NCBI GenBank assembly: GCA_019550975.1
Contig: SDWH01000008.1
Location: 62,001 to 126,000 of the forward strand
Direction: 5' to 3'
Length of the DNA stretch: 64,000 nucleotides
Source of the DNA: Bacteroidales bacterium SW299
Lineage (GTDB): Bacteria; Bacteroidota; Bacteroidia; Bacteroidales; Bacteroidaceae
The position numbers and the translations under genes are program-made. This document shows, piece after piece, positions 1 through 8,582 of this stretch. How positions within the stretch are numbered: position 1 is the first letter of the stretch; each line of letters begins with the position of its first letter. The notes beneath the pieces are model-generated. The model was not told the DNA's origin. It saw only the letters and a program-made list of their open reading frames with translations, and ran no database searches.

Positions 1-1
1 T

Positions 2-1975
2 GACTTCCAGACAGGAGGGGCGATCGATGTGTCGCGCTACAATGACGGCGAGAGAGGAGGAGTGGTGAGGGTGCGCGCCAGGATATCGAAGATTGACAAC
101 AAGACGCTCTGCATCACGGAGATTCCCTACGGAAAGACTACTTCTTCGCTTATCGACTCAATTCTGAAAGCGATTGAAAAGGGAAAGATAAAGGTCCGCA
201 AAGTGGACGACAATACGGCCGGAAAGGTGGAGATCTTGGTCCATCTGGCTCCGGGCGTTTCTTCAGACAAGACGCTTGACGCGCTGTATGCCTTTACAGA
301 CTGTGAAGTGAACATCTCGCCCAACTGCTGTGTCATCGACCACAAAAAGCCGCATTTCCTTTCGGTAAGCGACGTGCTTCGGAGGTCTGTGGACAATACG
401 CTCGACTTGCTGCGCAAGGAACTGAATATCCGGCGGGATGAAACGCTGGAAACCTTGCATTTCGCTTCGCTGGAGAAAATCTTCATCGAAGAACGGATCT
501 ATAAGGACAAGCAGTTTGAACAGGCTGAAACGATGGATGCGGCTTGCGAGCACATTGACGAACGGCTGACTCCGTTCTATCCGCAGATGGTGCGTGAAGT
601 GACCAAGGAGGATATCCTGAAACTGATGGAAATCAAGATGGCGCGTATTCTGAAGTTCAATAAAGACAAGGCGGACGAGTTCATTGCCCGTCTGAAGGCT
701 GATCTGGAGGAAATCGACAATCATCTGGCGCATATAGTGGAGTATACGGTCGACTGGTTTGCACGCCTGAAGGAGAAGTACGGCGCGCATTATCCGCGCC
801 GCACCGAAATCCGCAACTTCGATACAATCGTGGCGACAAAGGTTGCCGAAGCCAACGAAAAGCTCTACATAGACCGCGAAGAGGGCTTTATCGGTACGGG
901 GCTGAAGAAGGACGAGTTTGTGTGCAACTGCTCAGACATCGACGATGTGATAATCTTCTATAAAGACGGGAAATATAAGATCGTCCGTATATCCGACAAG
1001 CTTTTTGTAGGCAAGAATATCCTGTATGTCAACGTGTTCAAGAAGAACGACAAGCGTACCATATATAATGTCATTTATCGTGACGGAAAAGAAGGTTATT
1101 ATTATATCAAGCGTTTCAACGTGACTTCGATGATACGTGACCGTGAATATGATGTGACGCAGGGGAATCCCGGCTCAAAGATTGTCTATTTCACGGCTAA
1201 CCCGAATGGGGAGGCCGAAGTGATTAAGGTCACTCTGCGCCCCAATCCGCGTATCAAGAAGCTGGTGTTTGAAAGAGATTTCAGTGAAATCAATATCAAG
1301 GGACGTCAGTCGATGGGAAATCTGCTGACCAAGTTCGATGTGCATAAAATCAGCCTGAAACAGCGCGGAGGCTCTACGCTGGGCGGACGCAAGGTGTGGT
1401 TTGACCATGATGTGCTTCGTCTGAACTATGACGGGCGGGGACAGTATCTGGGAGAGTTCCAAAGCGGTGACAATATACTGGTAGTCATGGAAAACGGCGA
1501 ATTCTATACGACCGATTTCGACCTGAACAATCATTATGATGCAGGCATCCGCTTTGTTGAAAAATTTGATTCGGAAAAAGTATGGACGGCTGTACTTTAC
1601 GATGCAGACCAGCAGAACTATCCTTATTTGAAGCGGTTTGCTTTTGAGGCTGGATCAAAGCGTCAGAGTTATTTGGGCGACAACAAGCACTCCCAGCTGG
1701 TGTTGCTGAGCGGGGAGGTTTATCCTCGCATACAGGTGGTGTTCGGCGGGCACGACCAGTTCCGCGAACCGCTTGTGGTTGAGGCGAGCGACTTTGTGGG
1801 AGTGAAGGGCTTTAAGGCGAAAGGCAAGCGTCTGACAACCTATACGGTGGAGCGCATTGAGGAGCTTGAGCCGACACGCGTGCCGGAGCCGGAAACGGAT
1901 CCGGAAGAGATTGACGAAGCTGTTGACAATGATGTCACGGCCGAAGATAATGACGGACAAATGCATCTCTTTTAG
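2..1975 (+). CDS. parC: DNA topoisomerase IV subunit A, 5' truncated by window edge
   Basis: Breakage-reunion subunit of a type IIA topoisomerase, which with ParE decatenates chromosomes in an ATP-dependent way. The frame is open from base 2 and gives 657 residues. It starts in the winged-helix/tower part with the family run TGGAIDVSRYNDG, passes the coiled-coil arm (about residues 130-270 of the visible part) and continues into a C-terminal beta-pinwheel domain with a basic stretch LKQRGGSTLGGRKVW. It ends in an acidic tail finishing GQMHLF. The catalytic tyrosine lies upstream of the window. A GTG at base 29 is internal and is not the start. Bacteroidetes carry both GyrA and a ParC of this diverged type; the C-terminal domain lacks the evenly spaced GyrA boxes I would expect of gyrase, so ParC is preferred. 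DUF3316 and S41 genes follow closely on the same strand. Confidence 0.93.
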   Translation, partial: DFQTGGAIDVSRYNDGERGGVVRVRARISKIDNKTLCITEIPYGKTTSSLIDSILKAIEKGKIKVRKVDDNTAGKVEILVHLAPGVSSDKTLDALYAFTDCEVNISPNCCVIDHKKPHFLSVSDVLRRSVDNTLDLLRKELNIRRDETLETLHFASLEKIFIEERIYKDKQFEQAETMDAACEHIDERLTPFYPQMVREVTKEDILKLMEIKMARILKFNKDKADEFIARLKADLEEIDNHLAHIVEYTVDWFARLKEKYGAHYPRRTEIRNFDTIVATKVAEANEKLYIDREEGFIGTGLKKDEFVCNCSDIDDVIIFYKDGKYKIVRISDKLFVGKNILYVNVFKKNDKRTIYNVIYRDGKEGYYYIKRFNVTSMIRDREYDVTQGNPGSKIVYFTANPNGEAEVIKVTLRPNPRIKKLVFERDFSEINIKGRQSMGNLLTKFDVHKISLKQRGGSTLGGRKVWFDHDVLRLNYDGRGQYLGEFQSGDNILVVMENGEFYTTDFDLNNHYDAGIRFVEKFDSEKVWTAVLYDADQQNYPYLKRFAFEAGSKRQSYLGDNKHSQLVLLSGEVYPRIQVVFGGHDQFREPLVVEASDFVGVKGFKAKGKRLTTYTVERIEELEPTRVPEPETDPEEIDEAVDNDVTAEDNDGQMHLF

Positions 1976-1978
1976 CAA

Positions 1979-2833
1979 ATGAAACGAATCGTATTGTTAT
2001 CCGCGATATTGGCTTGCATGCTGTGTGTGCTGCGGGCCTCGGCTCAGGAAGACAGCCTGCGCGCCACTCGCTATGTGATGCGTTCGACGATGATCGGAGC
2101 GGGGAAGTCGAATGTGTTTGAAACATATCTTTCTCCGGTAGAATACAAGGGACCGGAAGTGCGCATTCTCCACGAGAGCATGCGGATGACACGGCTTATG
2201 GACGGAAATGTGTCGGTGCAGAATCTGGTGCAGGCCAGCGGCTCGTATACGAAAAATCGTTCCGGGACAGGTGAGATGTATTCAGGCTTTTTCAACTGGA
2301 CTTGCGGGCTTCATTACCAGTTCCGTATCAATGATGATCTGAAGATTCTTTTCGGGCCGATGCTTGACCTTACTGTAGGAGGAATCTATAATGTGCGGAA
2401 CTCTAACAATCCGGCCCAGGCAAAAGCATACGGAAGCATTGACGCTTCGGGCATGCTTGTTTATAAGTTCCGCATCGCGAGCTATCCGATGGTGCTGCGC
2501 TATCAGGCCGATCTGCCCGTCTTGGGAGCAATGTTTTCTCCGGAATTCGGCGAATCCTATTATGAAATGTTTTCTTTGGGACACGACGGGCGGCATGTGG
2601 CTTTCACGTCTTTCCACAACAACCCTTCACTCAGGCAGATGCTTACGCTTGACTTTCCCGTGCGGAAGGTGGTGATGAGGGTGGGTTATGTCTGCAATAT
2701 CCAGCAGGCGAAGGTGAACCACTTGAAGTCGCATGTCTATTCGCATGACTTTATGGTCGGGTTTGTAAAGAATCTTTATCTGCTGAAGGGCAGACGCAAG
2801 GTCAGTATGCCTAATCGTGTAACTCCCTTTTAA
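1979..2833 (+). CDS. DUF3316 family secreted/outer-membrane protein
   Basis: A 284-residue exported protein with signal peptide (residues 1-22, cut after ASA before QEDSL). The rest is rich in alternating hydrophobic and polar residues with many aromatic residues, consistent with beta strands of a small outer-membrane barrel or a surface beta protein. The sequence fits the Bacteroides family DUF3316, whose role is unknown. It starts 3 bases after the parC stop, so the two are probably cotranscribed, and an S41-type lipoprotein follows 13 bases later. No catalytic motif is apparent. Assignment to the family is by recognition of the sequence; any function would be speculation. Confidence 0.8.
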   Translation: MKRIVLLSAILACMLCVLRASAQEDSLRATRYVMRSTMIGAGKSNVFETYLSPVEYKGPEVRILHESMRMTRLMDGNVSVQNLVQASGSYTKNRSGTGEMYSGFFNWTCGLHYQFRINDDLKILFGPMLDLTVGGIYNVRNSNNPAQAKAYGSIDASGMLVYKFRIASYPMVLRYQADLPVLGAMFSPEFGESYYEMFSLGHDGRHVAFTSFHNNPSLRQMLTLDFPVRKVVMRVGYVCNIQQAKVNHLKSHVYSHDFMVGFVKNLYLLKGRRKVSMPNRVTPF

Positions 2834-2846
2834 TTGACAAAAAGAA

Positions 2847-3863
2847 ATGAAACGTTTGTTGCTGATGCTGTTTATATGTTGCGGATGGCTGTTTGCATCC
2901 ACGTCCTGCATCCGGGAGGATTTTCCCGGAAACTCCCCTCAAGACAATTTCGAAGCGCTCTGGAAGATAATCGACGAGCAGTATTGCTTCCTCGAATACA
3001 AGAATCAGGAGTACGGACTCGACTGGAGCGAGGTTCATACGCGCTATGCCGAGCGCATCACATCGTCGATGGTGTCTGAGGCTTTGTTTGAAGTGCTTTC
3101 AGAAATGGTCAACGAGCTGCGCGACGGACATGTCAACCTGAGCAGTTCGATAGGAACATCACAATATCGCGCATGGTTCGACAACTATCCCCGAAACTTC
3201 AGCGACAGCATCCAGAGCAATTATTTGAAAAAAGACTATATCAACTCTTCAGGGCTTACTTATCAGATATTGGAAAACAATATAGGCTATGTGTATTGCG
3301 AGAGTTTCTCTGACGGTATCGGTGACGGGAATCTCGATCAGATGCTGTATAAGATGAGTGTATGCGACGGCTTGATCGTAGATGTCCGGAATAATGGAGG
3401 AGGTGCGCTGACCACAGCGCAAAAGCTGGCGGCGCGCTTTACCAACGAAAAGGTGCTGGTCGGCTACATGTCTCATAAGACCGGCCCTGGCCATAACGAC
3501 TTCTCAGAGCCGCAAGAAGTCTATCTGGAGCCTTCGGACGGCATCCGGTGGCAGAAAAAATGTGTCGTGCTGACCAACCGCCGTTCATATAGCGCAACGA
3601 ATGATTTTGTGAATGCCATGAAGCAGTTGCCCAATGTTACGGTAATGGGCGATGTGACGGGCGGAGGTTCAGGGCTGCCGTTCAGTTCGGAACTTCCCAA
3701 CGGATGGTCAATCCGTTTTTCCGCCAGTCCGATGTTTGATCCCGATATGAACCAGCTGGAGTTTGGCATTGAGCCCGATATTCGAGTTGACATGTTGAGC
3801 GAAGACATGCAGGAAGGCAAGGATACAATGATTGAGGAGGCCTGTGGTGTGTTAAAGAACTAA
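2847..3863 (+). CDS. S41 family (Tsp/tricorn-like) peptidase lipoprotein
   Basis: A 338-residue lipoprotein. The N-terminus is a hydrophobic leader ending in a lipobox-like STSC (Cys20), so it should be lipid-anchored in the envelope. A helical N-terminal part (about 30-110) precedes an S41 peptidase core: the sheet around LIVDVRNNGGG (about 177-187) and the nucleophile segment NRRSYSATNDF (about 248-258), with Ser in the expected place. The lysine general base of the CtpA group is not obvious, because the corresponding loop reads TGGGSGLPF, so a tricorn/IRBP-like arrangement or weak activity is possible. There is no PDZ domain, unlike the second S41 enzyme at 28.0-29.7 kb. Likely third gene of the parC transcription unit; tRNA-Leu follows. 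Confidence 0.82.
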   Translation: MKRLLLMLFICCGWLFASTSCIREDFPGNSPQDNFEALWKIIDEQYCFLEYKNQEYGLDWSEVHTRYAERITSSMVSEALFEVLSEMVNELRDGHVNLSSSIGTSQYRAWFDNYPRNFSDSIQSNYLKKDYINSSGLTYQILENNIGYVYCESFSDGIGDGNLDQMLYKMSVCDGLIVDVRNNGGGALTTAQKLAARFTNEKVLVGYMSHKTGPGHNDFSEPQEVYLEPSDGIRWQKKCVVLTNRRSYSATNDFVNAMKQLPNVTVMGDVTGGGSGLPFSSELPNGWSIRFSASPMFDPDMNQLEFGIEPDIRVDMLSEDMQEGKDTMIEEACGVLKN

Positions 3864-3870
3864 AATAAAA

Positions 3871-3902
3871 TTTGGCTGAAAGAAAAAGAAACGTTATATT
3901 TG
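3871..3902 (+). promoter_or_regulatory. Bacteroidetes-type promoter for tRNA-Leu
   Basis: A TTTG at 3871-3874 is separated by 20 bases from a TATATTTG -7 element at 3895-3902. This matches the TTTG / TAnnTTTG pattern of the Bacteroides primary sigma factor and lies 32 bases before the mature tRNA 5' end. Confidence 0.7.
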
Positions 3903-3934
3903 CAGCCGCAAAAGATTTTTAGCAATCGTTGTGC

Positions 3935-4016
3935 GCGCCTGTGGCGTAATTGGTAGCCGCGCCAGACTTAGGATCTGGTGTCATGAGACGTGTAGGTTCG
4001 AGTCCTATCAGGCGCA
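3935..4016 (+). tRNA. tRNA-Leu (anticodon UAG)
   Basis: An 82-nt cloverleaf with a 7-bp acceptor stem GCGCCTG / CAGGCGC followed by discriminator A. The anticodon stem CCAGA / TCTGG encloses loop CTTAGGA, giving anticodon TAG (reads CUA and other CUN codons). A long class II variable arm and a T arm with TTCGAGT are present. The CCA end is not encoded. It is followed by a strong terminator. Confidence 0.96.
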
Positions 4017-4050
4017 CAGACTATCGTGCCGGCCAAACGGCATAAACGAA

Positions 4051-4110
4051 AGACACCAGGCTGGAGGGTGATTGAAGCTCGATGAGAGAACCCCAGCCTG
4101 GTGTCTTTTT
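4051..4110 (+). terminator. Rho-independent terminator after tRNA-Leu
   Basis: A perfect 14-bp inverted repeat (AGACACCAGGCTGG at 4051-4064, its complement at 4093-4106) with a 28-base loop and a T run. It lies between converging units, so it may also stop the minus-strand SDR transcript. Confidence 0.75.
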
Positions 4111-4125
4111 AGTATTCTGTCTGAT

Positions 4126-4941
4126 TTAGATGCTGAATGCGTCAAATCCTCCGTCAACAACCACCACAGCGCCCGTTACGAAGCTTGAAGCGTCGCTGAT
4201 AAGATAATGGATGGTGCCGTACAGTTCTTCCGGCTTTCCGAAACGGCCGTAAGGCGTATGCGCGATAACAGACTGCATGCGTGGGGTCGGCGTGCCGTCA
4301 GGGTTAGTCATTAGGGAGCGGTTTTGTTCCGTGAGGAAGAATCCCGGAGCAATGGCATTGACACGGATGCCTTCGCCGAACTTCGTAGCCATTTCGATTG
4401 CCATGTATTTGGTGTAGTTGGCGATTGCAGCTTTTGCCGCGCTGTAGCCTACGACACGGGTCAAGGGCCGGAAAGCCGATTCGGAACAGAAGTTTACGAT
4501 TACACCTTTCTTCTGTTCAACCATTGCAGAAGCGAATACAGTTGTAGGCAATACCGTTCCGAAGAGATTCAGGTCGACAACTTTTCTGAAAGCGTCGATG
4601 TCGAGGTCAAAGAAAGTCTTGTCGGGCGGGATGATTGCTCCGGCCATGTTGCCTCCCGCACCGTTCAGAAGCACGTCGATGCGTCCGTATTTGTCCAGGA
4701 TTGTTTTTCTGTCGGCTTCCAGAGCTTCTCTGCTCATCACGTCCGTTTTCAGAAACATGGCTTTACCGCCTTGGCTCTTGATGTCGCTTACCAGTGCGTT
4801 CCCCACTTCTTCTTTGCGTCCGAGCGCGATGATTATGGCACCTTGTTCAGCAAGGTACTTTGAAATGTTCTTGCACAACACGCCGGTTCCACCGGTCACT
4901 ACTACTACTTTGTCTTTTACGTTAAACAGTTCGTTTGCCAT
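4126..4941 (-). CDS. SDR family oxidoreductase, probable D-mannonate/sugar-acid oxidoreductase
   Basis: A 271-residue classical short-chain dehydrogenase with a single Rossmann domain. The cofactor loop is TGGTGVLC (about 17-24), with Cys in place of the usual last Gly. NGAGG (about 93-97) replaces the common NNAG. The catalytic Ser lies in NFCSES and the Tyr-x3-Lys pair in GYSAAKAA (about 165-172). The pattern NGAGGN and the insert with NPDGTPTPR resemble the D-mannonate oxidoreductase (YjmF/UxuB-type) branch, which interconverts fructuronate and mannonate. No uronate genes are adjacent, so the substrate is inferred from sequence resemblance only. It is transcribed alone towards the tRNA-Leu terminator. 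Start at the ATG at 4941 gives the expected family length. Confidence 0.78.
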   Translation of the reverse strand: MANELFNVKDKVVVVTGGTGVLCKNISKYLAEQGAIIIALGRKEEVGNALVSDIKSQGGKAMFLKTDVMSREALEADRKTILDKYGRIDVLLNGAGGNMAGAIIPPDKTFFDLDIDAFRKVVDLNLFGTVLPTTVFASAMVEQKKGVIVNFCSESAFRPLTRVVGYSAAKAAIANYTKYMAIEMATKFGEGIRVNAIAPGFFLTEQNRSLMTNPDGTPTPRMQSVIAHTPYGRFGKPEELYGTIHYLISDASSFVTGAVVVVDGGFDAFSI

Positions 4942-5104
4942 AATGATTAGATTTGTTTATTGAATTGAATATCTGTCCTTATATTATATTGTGTGCGAAC
5001 ACGGAGTTGTCGTACACGCTATCTAACTGGCTGCAAAGAAGCGATTTTATCGGTAAAAAAGCAAACATGCACTGCCATTTAACAGTATTTTAAACCTTTT
5101 TCTT

Positions 5105-5112
5105 TACCTTTG
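5105..5112 (+). promoter_or_regulatory. -7 element TACCTTTG upstream of the MutS-like gene
   Basis: TACCTTTG ends 20 bases before the ATG at 5133 and matches TAnnTTTG. The -33 box is not clear. Confidence 0.55.
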
Positions 5113-5132
5113 CCGCAAACAAAAAAACAGAT

Positions 5133-6974
5133 ATGGAGCCAGAAAAGCATTACGCTCAGAGAATTTCGTCCACAGAGCTGGAATTGGGGAAAGTGAAAGC
5201 ACGGATCATGCGGGTGAGCATGCTGCGTGTGATATTGTTTGTTGCAGGTATTGTTGGAATCATTTGGCTGTATCCGACCGACAGTTGGATTTTGTGGCTA
5301 TGGGCATGCTGCACGTTTGTTCCTTTCTTTGTGCTGGTAAAGATCCATAACCGGCTTTTTTACCGCAAGGCCTGGCTTGAAGTTCAAAAGCGTGTCAATA
5401 TGGAAGAACTTGCCGGACTAAAAGGTGATTACTGTTGCTTTGACAGGGGAGATGAATTTGTTGATCCGGAGCATCTCTATTCTTTCGACCTTGACCTCTT
5501 CGGCCGTCGTTCTTTGTTTCAGGCTGTTTGCCGCACTTGCACCTGTTTCGGGAAGAAACGTCTGGCACACTGGATGCAGGCGCATCTCAAGACAAAGGCT
5601 GAGATTGAGTGCAGGCAGGAGATTGTCAAGGACTTGAGCGTCCGTGCGGACTTTCGTGAGCAGTTCCGGATAACGGGACTTGTGCATCAGGGCAATCCGG
5701 ATGACGAGGAAAATATACAGAGCTGGATTCAGGCTCCCTGCCAATATGTGAATGCCCTTTGGGTGAAACTCTGCATTTGGGGAGTGCCACTTATTAACAG
5801 CCTCCTGTTGATAACTTCTTTGTTCGGCCTGATTTCCGTCCAATGGTTCGGCCTGTCATTCATCTGTTTTGTTATAGTGAGCTTCGGCATCATCAAGCGT
5901 GCCACACGGATTCAGGAAGACTACGGCAAGCAGTTGAAAACACTCAACGGATATGCCCGGCTGATTGCGCTTGCCAAGAAGGAAGAGTGGAAATCGGAAG
6001 GCATGAACCGCCTGATGGAGCGTTTGGATATGGACGGGAAGTCGCCGGTGGACGCACTGCTACAGCTCTCGAATGAACTCGACCGCCTGGACTTGCGCAA
6101 CAACCAGTTGCTTTATGTCCTTCTTGAAGGAAGCATATTCTTCCAGTTGCAGCAGATTGTGCGCATCGAACGCTGGAAAGAGCGTTACGGAAGGTATGTG
6201 ATGGACTGGCTGGAAGCGGTGGGAGAGCTTGATGCGCTGTGTTCGTTGGGTACGTTTGCCTACAACCGCCCTCATTATGTTTATCCCGTCCTGACCGACA
6301 CTCCCTTCTGTTTCCTTGCTTCGGAAATGGGACATCCTCTGATGCCGGAGCAGCAATGCGTGAAGAATGATGCGGCCATACCTTCCCGCCCTTATTTCCT
6401 TATTATAACCGGCGCGAACATGGCCGGCAAGAGCACCTATCTGCGCACCATCGGCGTGAACTATTTGCTGGCATGTATCGGCGCTCCTGTCTGTTGCAGG
6501 TCGCTCACTCTTTGTCCCAGCCAGTTGGTCACCAGCTTGCGCACCTCCGATTCGCTTTCGGATAATGAATCTTATTTCTTTGCCGAACTGAAGCGTTTGA
6601 AGCGGATTATAGATCTGCTGGACGAAGGGAACGAACTCTTCATCATTCTTGACGAGATTCTGAAAGGAACTAATTCGGCCGACAAGCAGAAGGGGTCTTT
6701 TGATCTGATCCGCCAGTTCATGCGTCTGCGCGCCAACGGAATCATCGCTACTCATGACCTGCTTCTCGGAAAGCTGGAAGACCAGTTTCCCGGATATATA
6801 CGGAACTATTGCTTTGAGGCTGACATCACGGATGATGAACTCACGTTTTCCTACAGGTTGCGTGAAGGGGTGGCACAGAACATGAACGCCTGCTTCCTGA
6901 TGAAGAAGATGGGCATAACCATAGCGGATGAAAAAAGTGCGGACGACCGGCAAAAAAAGTATGGTTGTTCGTGA
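5133..6974 (+). CDS. Membrane-anchored MutS-like ATPase
   Basis: A 613-residue protein with a MutS domain V ATPase at its C-terminus: Walker A GANMAGKST (about 425-433), the MutS signature TSLRTSDSLSDNESYFF (about 467-483), Walker B LFIILDEILKGTNSADK (about 501-517) and the switch ATHDLLLG. Instead of the mismatch-recognition domains of MutS there are two membrane segments near residues 27-75 and a second hydrophobic pair near 210-255, with a helical lever region between. Family members of this build occur in Bacteroidetes; they lack the Smr domain of MutS2 and the mismatch-binding FYE motif, so classical mismatch repair is unlikely. Function is unknown; I infer ATP-driven conformational change at the membrane. 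It is monocistronic with its own promoter. Confidence 0.85.
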   Translation: MEPEKHYAQRISSTELELGKVKARIMRVSMLRVILFVAGIVGIIWLYPTDSWILWLWACCTFVPFFVLVKIHNRLFYRKAWLEVQKRVNMEELAGLKGDYCCFDRGDEFVDPEHLYSFDLDLFGRRSLFQAVCRTCTCFGKKRLAHWMQAHLKTKAEIECRQEIVKDLSVRADFREQFRITGLVHQGNPDDEENIQSWIQAPCQYVNALWVKLCIWGVPLINSLLLITSLFGLISVQWFGLSFICFVIVSFGIIKRATRIQEDYGKQLKTLNGYARLIALAKKEEWKSEGMNRLMERLDMDGKSPVDALLQLSNELDRLDLRNNQLLYVLLEGSIFFQLQQIVRIERWKERYGRYVMDWLEAVGELDALCSLGTFAYNRPHYVYPVLTDTPFCFLASEMGHPLMPEQQCVKNDAAIPSRPYFLIITGANMAGKSTYLRTIGVNYLLACIGAPVCCRSLTLCPSQLVTSLRTSDSLSDNESYFFAELKRLKRIIDLLDEGNELFIILDEILKGTNSADKQKGSFDLIRQFMRLRANGIIATHDLLLGKLEDQFPGYIRNYCFEADITDDELTFSYRLREGVAQNMNACFLMKKMGITIADEKSADDRQKKYGCS

Positions 6975-6982
6975 AAAACTGT

Positions 6983-7066
6983 ATCTTTAGCCTGGAGATA
7001 TAAATCTTCAGCCTAAAGATGGCTGTTTCTAGCTTAAAGATGTGTATCTCCAAACTGAAGACATGC
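6983..7066. repeat. Array of four 21-bp near-palindromic units (family 2)
   Basis: Starting 9 bases after the MutS-like stop codon, four consecutive 21-bp units (6983-7003, 7004-7024, 7025-7045, 7046-7066) share a core close to ATCTTTAGCNTGAAGAT. Each unit is itself an imperfect palindrome. Sequence between cores varies. The build is analogous to the 22-bp arrays at 22.8 and 36.4 kb, but the core sequence differs. Confidence 0.75.
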
Positions 7067-7118
7067 TTTATCCGGGGATCCGGCGAGTTTTATTAATTTA
7101 TTATATTGTGATGTTATT

Positions 7119-8270
7119 ATGAAAGACACTGTTGTAGAAAAGGCGTCTTCTGCTGCTTTTGCGGATACCAAGCCGCACTATGAACTGCTTGACGGGCTGC
7201 GCGGAGTGGCGGCATTGCTGGTTATCTGGTATCACGTGTTCGAGGGATTCGCCACGAGCCCTTACGACCAGCGGTTCAATCACGGCTATCTGGCCGTTGA
7301 CTTCTTTTTCATTCTCTCCGGTTTTGTTATCGGGTATGCCTACGATGACCGCTGGCCGAGCGGCAAGATGACATTGAAAAGCTTTTTCAAGCGCCGTCTG
7401 ATCCGCCTTCATCCCATGGTGGTGATGGGAGCGGTGCTGGGCGCTGTTGCTTTCTGTATGCAGGGATACGAGAAGTGGGACCATACGGCTGTATCTCTTC
7501 CATGGGTCGGTGTGGCTCTGGTGATGGGCTGTCTGCTTTTGCCTGTTTTGCCGGGTACGGGTCCGGAGGTTAGAGGCAACGGAGAGATGTATCCCTTGAA
7601 CGGGCCAAGCTGGTCGTTGTTTTTTGAGTATGTAGGCAATATTTTGTATGCGCTTTTTATCCGCCGTCTTTCTGTCCGCTGGCTGGCCGTGCTGGTCGGT
7701 GCCTCTGCGCTGGGTCTGGCCGGATATGCTGTGGGAAACGGTTCGGGTTACGGCCATCTCGGGGTGGGCTGGACGCTTGCCGGAACCAATCTGCCGGGCG
7801 GAATGCTGCGCCTGCTTTTTGCATTTCCTATGGGGTTGCTGATGTCGCGTGTGTTCAGGCCGGTTCATATCCGTGGCGCTTTCTGGCTGTGCAGCCTCAT
7901 TGTTGCCCTTTTGCTCTCCGTGCCTCATGTGGGAGGAAGCGGTGCGCCTTGGATGAACGGCGTTTATGACACCGTATGCGTGGTTCTTGTCTTTCCCGTA
8001 CTTGTCTGGCTGGGAGCGTCCGGATGTACTACCGACAGGACCAGTTCGAGGATATGCAAGTTTCTGGGAGATATTTCTTATCCCATCTATATCGTGCATT
8101 ATCCTTCGATGTATCTGTTCTATGCGTGGGTGTGGAACAATGGTCTGACCTTCGGACAGGTATGGCCGGCTGCCGCGGGCCTGTTCATCGGGAATATTCT
8201 TCTGGCATATCTCTGTCTGAAGTTTTATGACGAGCCGGTAAGGAAGTGGCTGAAACGGTTTTACCGTTGA
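7119..8270 (+). CDS. Acyltransferase 3 (OafA/NodX family) membrane protein
   Basis: A 383-residue integral membrane O-acyltransferase. It starts with a cytoplasmic N-terminus and the family opening ELLDGLRGVAALLVIWYHVF (about 24-43), which includes the conserved R and the catalytic-site His. The second signature FFFILSGFVIGYAY follows (about 65-78), then RRLIRLHPM (about 90-98). About ten membrane segments extend to the C-terminal basic stretch PVRKWLKRFYR. Such enzymes transfer acetyl or other acyl groups to surface or periplasmic carbohydrates. No polysaccharide genes are adjacent, so the acceptor is unknown. Converges with the rubredoxin gene. Confidence 0.9.
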   Translation: MKDTVVEKASSAAFADTKPHYELLDGLRGVAALLVIWYHVFEGFATSPYDQRFNHGYLAVDFFFILSGFVIGYAYDDRWPSGKMTLKSFFKRRLIRLHPMVVMGAVLGAVAFCMQGYEKWDHTAVSLPWVGVALVMGCLLLPVLPGTGPEVRGNGEMYPLNGPSWSLFFEYVGNILYALFIRRLSVRWLAVLVGASALGLAGYAVGNGSGYGHLGVGWTLAGTNLPGGMLRLLFAFPMGLLMSRVFRPVHIRGAFWLCSLIVALLLSVPHVGGSGAPWMNGVYDTVCVVLVFPVLVWLGASGCTTDRTSSRICKFLGDISYPIYIVHYPSMYLFYAWVWNNGLTFGQVWPAAAGLFIGNILLAYLCLKFYDEPVRKWLKRFYR

Positions 8271-8275
8271 CCGGA

Positions 8276-8308
8276 ATAAAAAAGAGGATGCCGCAGCGCG
8301 GCATCCTC
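8276..8308 (-). terminator. Rho-independent terminator of the rubredoxin gene
   Basis: An 11-bp perfect stem (GAGGATGCCGC at 8284-8294, complement at 8298-8308) with loop AGC. On the minus strand it is followed by six T residues, so it serves the rubredoxin transcript rather than the converging acyltransferase. Confidence 0.85.
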
Positions 8309-8341
8309 CTATGCTTAGGTGGAGTTCCAGACTCCGTTCTT

Positions 8342-8506
8342 TTACTCTTCTACCGGTTGGAAATCTTCTTTTCCTACGCCGCAAACCGGGCAAACCCAAT
8401 CTTCGGGGAGGTCTTCAAAAGCAACTCCCGGAGCGATTCCTGCATCCGGATCGCCTATTTCAGGATCGTAAACCCAATCGCAAACAGTGCAAACGTATTT
8501 TTTCAT
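8342..8506 (-). CDS. Rubredoxin
   Basis: A 54-residue iron protein starting [18 protein letters not shown]. It has the two CxxC knuckles that bind a single Fe(S-Cys)4 centre: CTVC at 6-9 and CPVC at 39-42, with the conserved aromatic residues Tyr4, Tyr13 and Trp37. It is a cytoplasmic one-electron carrier; in anaerobes it serves peroxide and superoxide detoxification and other redox partners. Length and spacing are textbook for the family. It has its own promoter and a perfect terminator, so it is monocistronic, with the sirtuin gene behind it on the same strand. Confidence 0.97.
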   Translation of the reverse strand: MKKYVCTVCDWVYDPEIGDPDAGIAPGVAFEDLPEDWVCPVCGVGKEDFQPVEE

Positions 8507-8554
8507 AATCTGCTTTGTTTTAAGTTAGTAATCATTGTTCGTTTAAATCAAAAA

Positions 8555-8562
8555 CAAATATA
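8555..8562 (-). promoter_or_regulatory. -7 element for rubredoxin
   Basis: On the minus strand this reads TATATTTG, about 49 bases before the rubredoxin ATG at 8506, matching TAnnTTTG. Confidence 0.6.
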
Positions 8563-8582
8563 AAAAGAATTTGTTCAACTGA

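Noticed and set aside
3863-3934. Additional small RNA before tRNA-Leu
   Set aside because: The region is explained by the tRNA promoter; no conserved structure was found.
7101-8399. Long open frame antisense to the acyltransferase (432 codons)
   Set aside because: Arg/His/Gln-rich shadow frame that also spans the rubredoxin terminator.
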